Positions 4,371-6,057 of a DNA stretch of 6,057 bases are shown here, piece by piece. The stretch's first letter is position 1; the number at the start of each line of letters is the position of its first letter. The stretch is from Spirochaetota bacterium (lineage in GTDB: Bacteria > Spirochaetota > Spirochaetia > Treponematales > Treponemataceae), in NCBI GenBank assembly GCA_022704725.1, contig JAKJFV010000108.1, forward strand, positions 1 through 6,057, written 5' to 3'. The position numbers and the translations under genes are program-made. Under the pieces are notes generated by a model, which worked only from the letters and a program-made list of their open reading frames with translations, searched no databases and was not told the origin of the DNA.

Positions 4371-5628
4371 AACCTTACAGGTTCATGCGGGTCAGGAAAG
4401 CCCTGACAGTGCAACAGGCTCACGTTCTGTGCCGATCTATCAGACATCATCATTTGTGTTTGATTCATGTGAACAGGCTGAAGGGCGGTTCAATTTATCA
4501 CAGGGCGGAAACATCTATTCAAGAATTATGAACCCGACAAGTTCAGTATTTGAACAGCGGGTTAATGAGCTGGAGGGGGGGAGCGGAGCCTTATGTACAG
4601 CTTCCGGAGCTGCAGCAATTACCTATGCAGTATTAAACATTGCTTCAAGCGGGGATCATATCGTAAGTTCAAGCGCTGTCTACGGCGGAACCTACAACCT
4701 TTTTGCACATACTTTGAAGGACTTCGGTATCGGTGTATCATTTGTGGATCAAAATAATATAGAAAATTTCCGATCTGCTATACAGCCGAATACAAAGGCT
4801 CTCTTTGTAGAAACCCTGTCTAATCCGGCTTCCGATGTAGCAGACATTGACGGACTAGCCCTTATAGCCAAAGAAAACGGCATACCGCTTATTGTCGACA
4901 ATACCTTTGCAACACCCTATCTTTTCAGACCCATAGAGCATGGTGCGAATGTAGTTGTACATTCTGCTACAAAATTTATTGGAGGACACGGGACAACGAT
5001 TGGCGGAATAATTGTAGATGGAGGAAATTTTGACTGGGCGCAAAATGATAAATTTCCTTCTCTTTCCAAACCGAATAATAGTTATCATGGCCTTGTTTTT
5101 TCGGATGTTTTAAAAAACACAGCCTACATAATTAAAATACGGGTTACCCTGCTTAGGGACACAGGAGCTGCCTTAAGTCCTTTTCATTCCTTTTTATTTT
5201 TACAGGGTTTGGAAACCTTGTCGCTCCGTGTAGAACGGCACGTTTCAAACACCTTAAAGGTAGTCGATTTTCTTTCTAAGCATCCGCAGGTAGAGAAGGT
5301 TAATCATCCCTCGCTTCCGGACAGTAAGACACACGGGCTGTATAAAAAATATTTTCCTAATGGGGCAGGTTCAATTTTTACTTTTGAAGTAAAGGGAGAT
5401 GAAAAAAGAGCAAAGCGTGTAATTGACGAACTGGAGCTTTTTTCGCTTCTGGCAAATGTAGCAGACGCCAAGTCTTTAGTAATACACCCGGCGTCTACGA
5501 CTCATTCTCAAATGAACGCTGAGGAATTGAGGAATGCCGGCATTAAGCCCAATACAATAAGGCTTTCGATCGGTATTGAACATATTGACGACATACTGGA
5601 AGACTTATCCAAGGCTTTATCAGTATAA
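4348..5628 (+). CDS. metY: O-acetylhomoserine sulfhydrylase (aminocarboxypropyltransferase)
   Basis: This PLP enzyme of the Cys/Met metabolism family makes homocysteine from O-acetylhomoserine and sulfide in the cytoplasm, a direct-sulfhydrylation route to methionine. At 426 residues it has the full length usual for MetY (about 420-430), longer than cystathionine gamma-synthase or gamma-lyase (about 380-400). Seen in order: ETLQVHAG (8-15), YSRIMNPT (57-64, the Tyr/Arg that reach the PLP phosphate of the partner subunit), ALCTASGAAA (81-90), VDNTFATP (183-190, Asp184 contacting the PLP ring nitrogen), HSATKFIGGHG (205-215, Lys209 the Schiff-base lysine) and TIRLSIGIEH (403-412, Arg405 binding the substrate carboxylate). 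It starts at GTG with a good AGGAG. It has its own strong promoter with an overlapping dyad after the Rrf2 gene, and cysK follows after 29 bases without a terminator. No metX, source of O-acetylhomoserine, is in the window. A related sulfhydrylase using O-acetylserine or O-phosphohomoserine is less likely. Confidence 0.93.
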   Translation: MAAKRKFETLQVHAGQESPDSATGSRSVPIYQTSSFVFDSCEQAEGRFNLSQGGNIYSRIMNPTSSVFEQRVNELEGGSGALCTASGAAAITYAVLNIASSGDHIVSSSAVYGGTYNLFAHTLKDFGIGVSFVDQNNIENFRSAIQPNTKALFVETLSNPASDVADIDGLALIAKENGIPLIVDNTFATPYLFRPIEHGANVVVHSATKFIGGHGTTIGGIIVDGGNFDWAQNDKFPSLSKPNNSYHGLVFSDVLKNTAYIIKIRVTLLRDTGAALSPFHSFLFLQGLETLSLRVERHVSNTLKVVDFLSKHPQVEKVNHPSLPDSKTHGLYKKYFPNGAGSIFTFEVKGDEKRAKRVIDELELFSLLANVADAKSLVIHPASTTHSQMNAEELRNAGIKPNTIRLSIGIEHIDDILEDLSKALSV

Positions 5629-5657
5629 TAATCGATGGAAAAACCAGGAGGTTTAGT

Positions 5658-6057
5658 ATGAAGATCGCAAAACGTATAATAGATTTAATAGGCAATACTC
5701 CTTTGGTTGAGCTTGGAAACCTTGCTCAAAAGAAGGGTTACGGTGCGAGAGTTCTTGCAAAGCTTGAATATTTTAATCCCGCAGGCAGCGTAAAAGACAG
5801 GATCGCCAAGGCTATGATAGAGGATGCGCTTGCACAGGGAAAAATAACCAGGGGTTCTGTAATTATTGAACCAACAAGCGGCAATACCGGAATCGGCTTA
5901 GCATCTGTTGCGGTAAGTTACGGTTTGCGTCTGATTCTTACCATGCCGGAAACGATGAGTATTGAAAGAAGGGCTCTTCTTAAAGCATACGGGGCAGAAA
6001 TTGTATTAACAGAAGGCGCCAGAGGCATGACCGGTGCAATAGAAAAAGCTAAGGAAT
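5658..6057 (+). CDS. cysK: O-acetylserine sulfhydrylase (cysteine synthase A), 3' end outside window
   Basis: The first 133 codons are present and the frame stays open at the window end; a whole CysK is about 310 residues. The enzyme makes cysteine from O-acetylserine and sulfide with PLP. Seen: LIGNTPLVEL (10-19) at the N-terminus, NPAGSVKDR (40-48) with Lys46 as the Schiff-base lysine, EPTSGNTGIGLA (71-82) with the TSGNTG substrate/phosphate loop, and TMPETMSIERR (95-105), typical of CysK/CysM. AGGAGG at 5646-5651 stands six bases before the ATG, an excellent site. It follows metY by 29 bases with no promoter or terminator between, so the two are probably one operon. The pair would share sulfide. 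CysK is preferred over CysM or cystathionine beta-synthase because of the short N-terminus, but the missing C-terminal half would settle it. Serine acetyltransferase (cysE) is not in view. Confidence 0.92.
   Translation, partial: MKIAKRIIDLIGNTPLVELGNLAQKKGYGARVLAKLEYFNPAGSVKDRIAKAMIEDALAQGKITRGSVIIEPTSGNTGIGLASVAVSYGLRLILTMPETMSIERRALLKAYGAEIVLTEGARGMTGAIEKAKE

Noticed and set aside
4244..4468. Minus-strand open frame across the metY leader
   Set aside because: It is opposite the promoter leader and the start of metY, with no family resemblance; chance frame.
4316..4531. Plus-strand frame beginning before metY in another phase
   Set aside because: It overlaps conserved metY codons out of phase, starts at TTG, and its product is unlike any known protein.
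4855..5088. Minus-strand open frame inside metY
   Set aside because: It is the complement of the conserved PLP-lysine region of metY; shadow frame.

Overview
The window reads like chromosomal DNA from a spirochaete, most likely a Treponema. This is an inference from moderate A+T content, the protein flavour and a degenerate M23-type protein beside sulfur genes; there is no rRNA or other decisive marker. There are no transposases, phage genes, tRNAs, rRNAs or CRISPR arrays. Genes are packed tightly. The only intergenic stretches of note are the 133-base divergent region at 3617-3749 and the 157-base leader region at 4191-4347.

Layout. (1) 1-685, plus strand: the 3' part of a gene for a degenerate M23 (LytM-like) peptidase domain followed by a beta-rich tail. 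It is convergent with the next gene, with one base between the stop codons. (2) 687-3616, minus strand: a three-gene operon transcribed mnmA > nifS > nifU. MnmA is the tRNA U34 2-thiolase, NifS a cysteine desulfurase and NifU an Fe-S scaffold carrying an extra BFD-type [2Fe-2S] domain. The nifS frame is broken near 1901, between two conserved motifs; both halves are otherwise well preserved. (3) 3617-3749: divergent control region with a candidate promoter for mnmA, a CTAG-armed dyad and a perfect 9+9 inverted repeat over the likely -10 of the regulator gene. (4) 3750-4190, plus: an Rrf2-family regulator with three IscR-like cysteines. (5) 4191-4347: a strong sigma70-type promoter overlapping a long imperfect dyad, then a leader that can form a second hairpin. 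(6) 4348-5628 metY (O-acetylhomoserine sulfhydrylase) and 5658-6057 cysK (O-acetylserine sulfhydrylase, cut by the window end).

How the genes fit together (inference). CysK and MetY fix sulfide into cysteine and homocysteine. NifS would take sulfur off cysteine and pass it to NifU for Fe-S clusters and to MnmA for tRNA thiolation. The Rrf2 protein lies between the two arms and is the natural candidate to sense Fe-S or cysteine status and control both. The families are well known. The points most worth a second look are the nifS lesion, the missing second catalytic cysteine in MnmA, the palindromes around the regulator, and the loss of all visible active-site residues in the M23-like protein. 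I do not see a wholly new system here.
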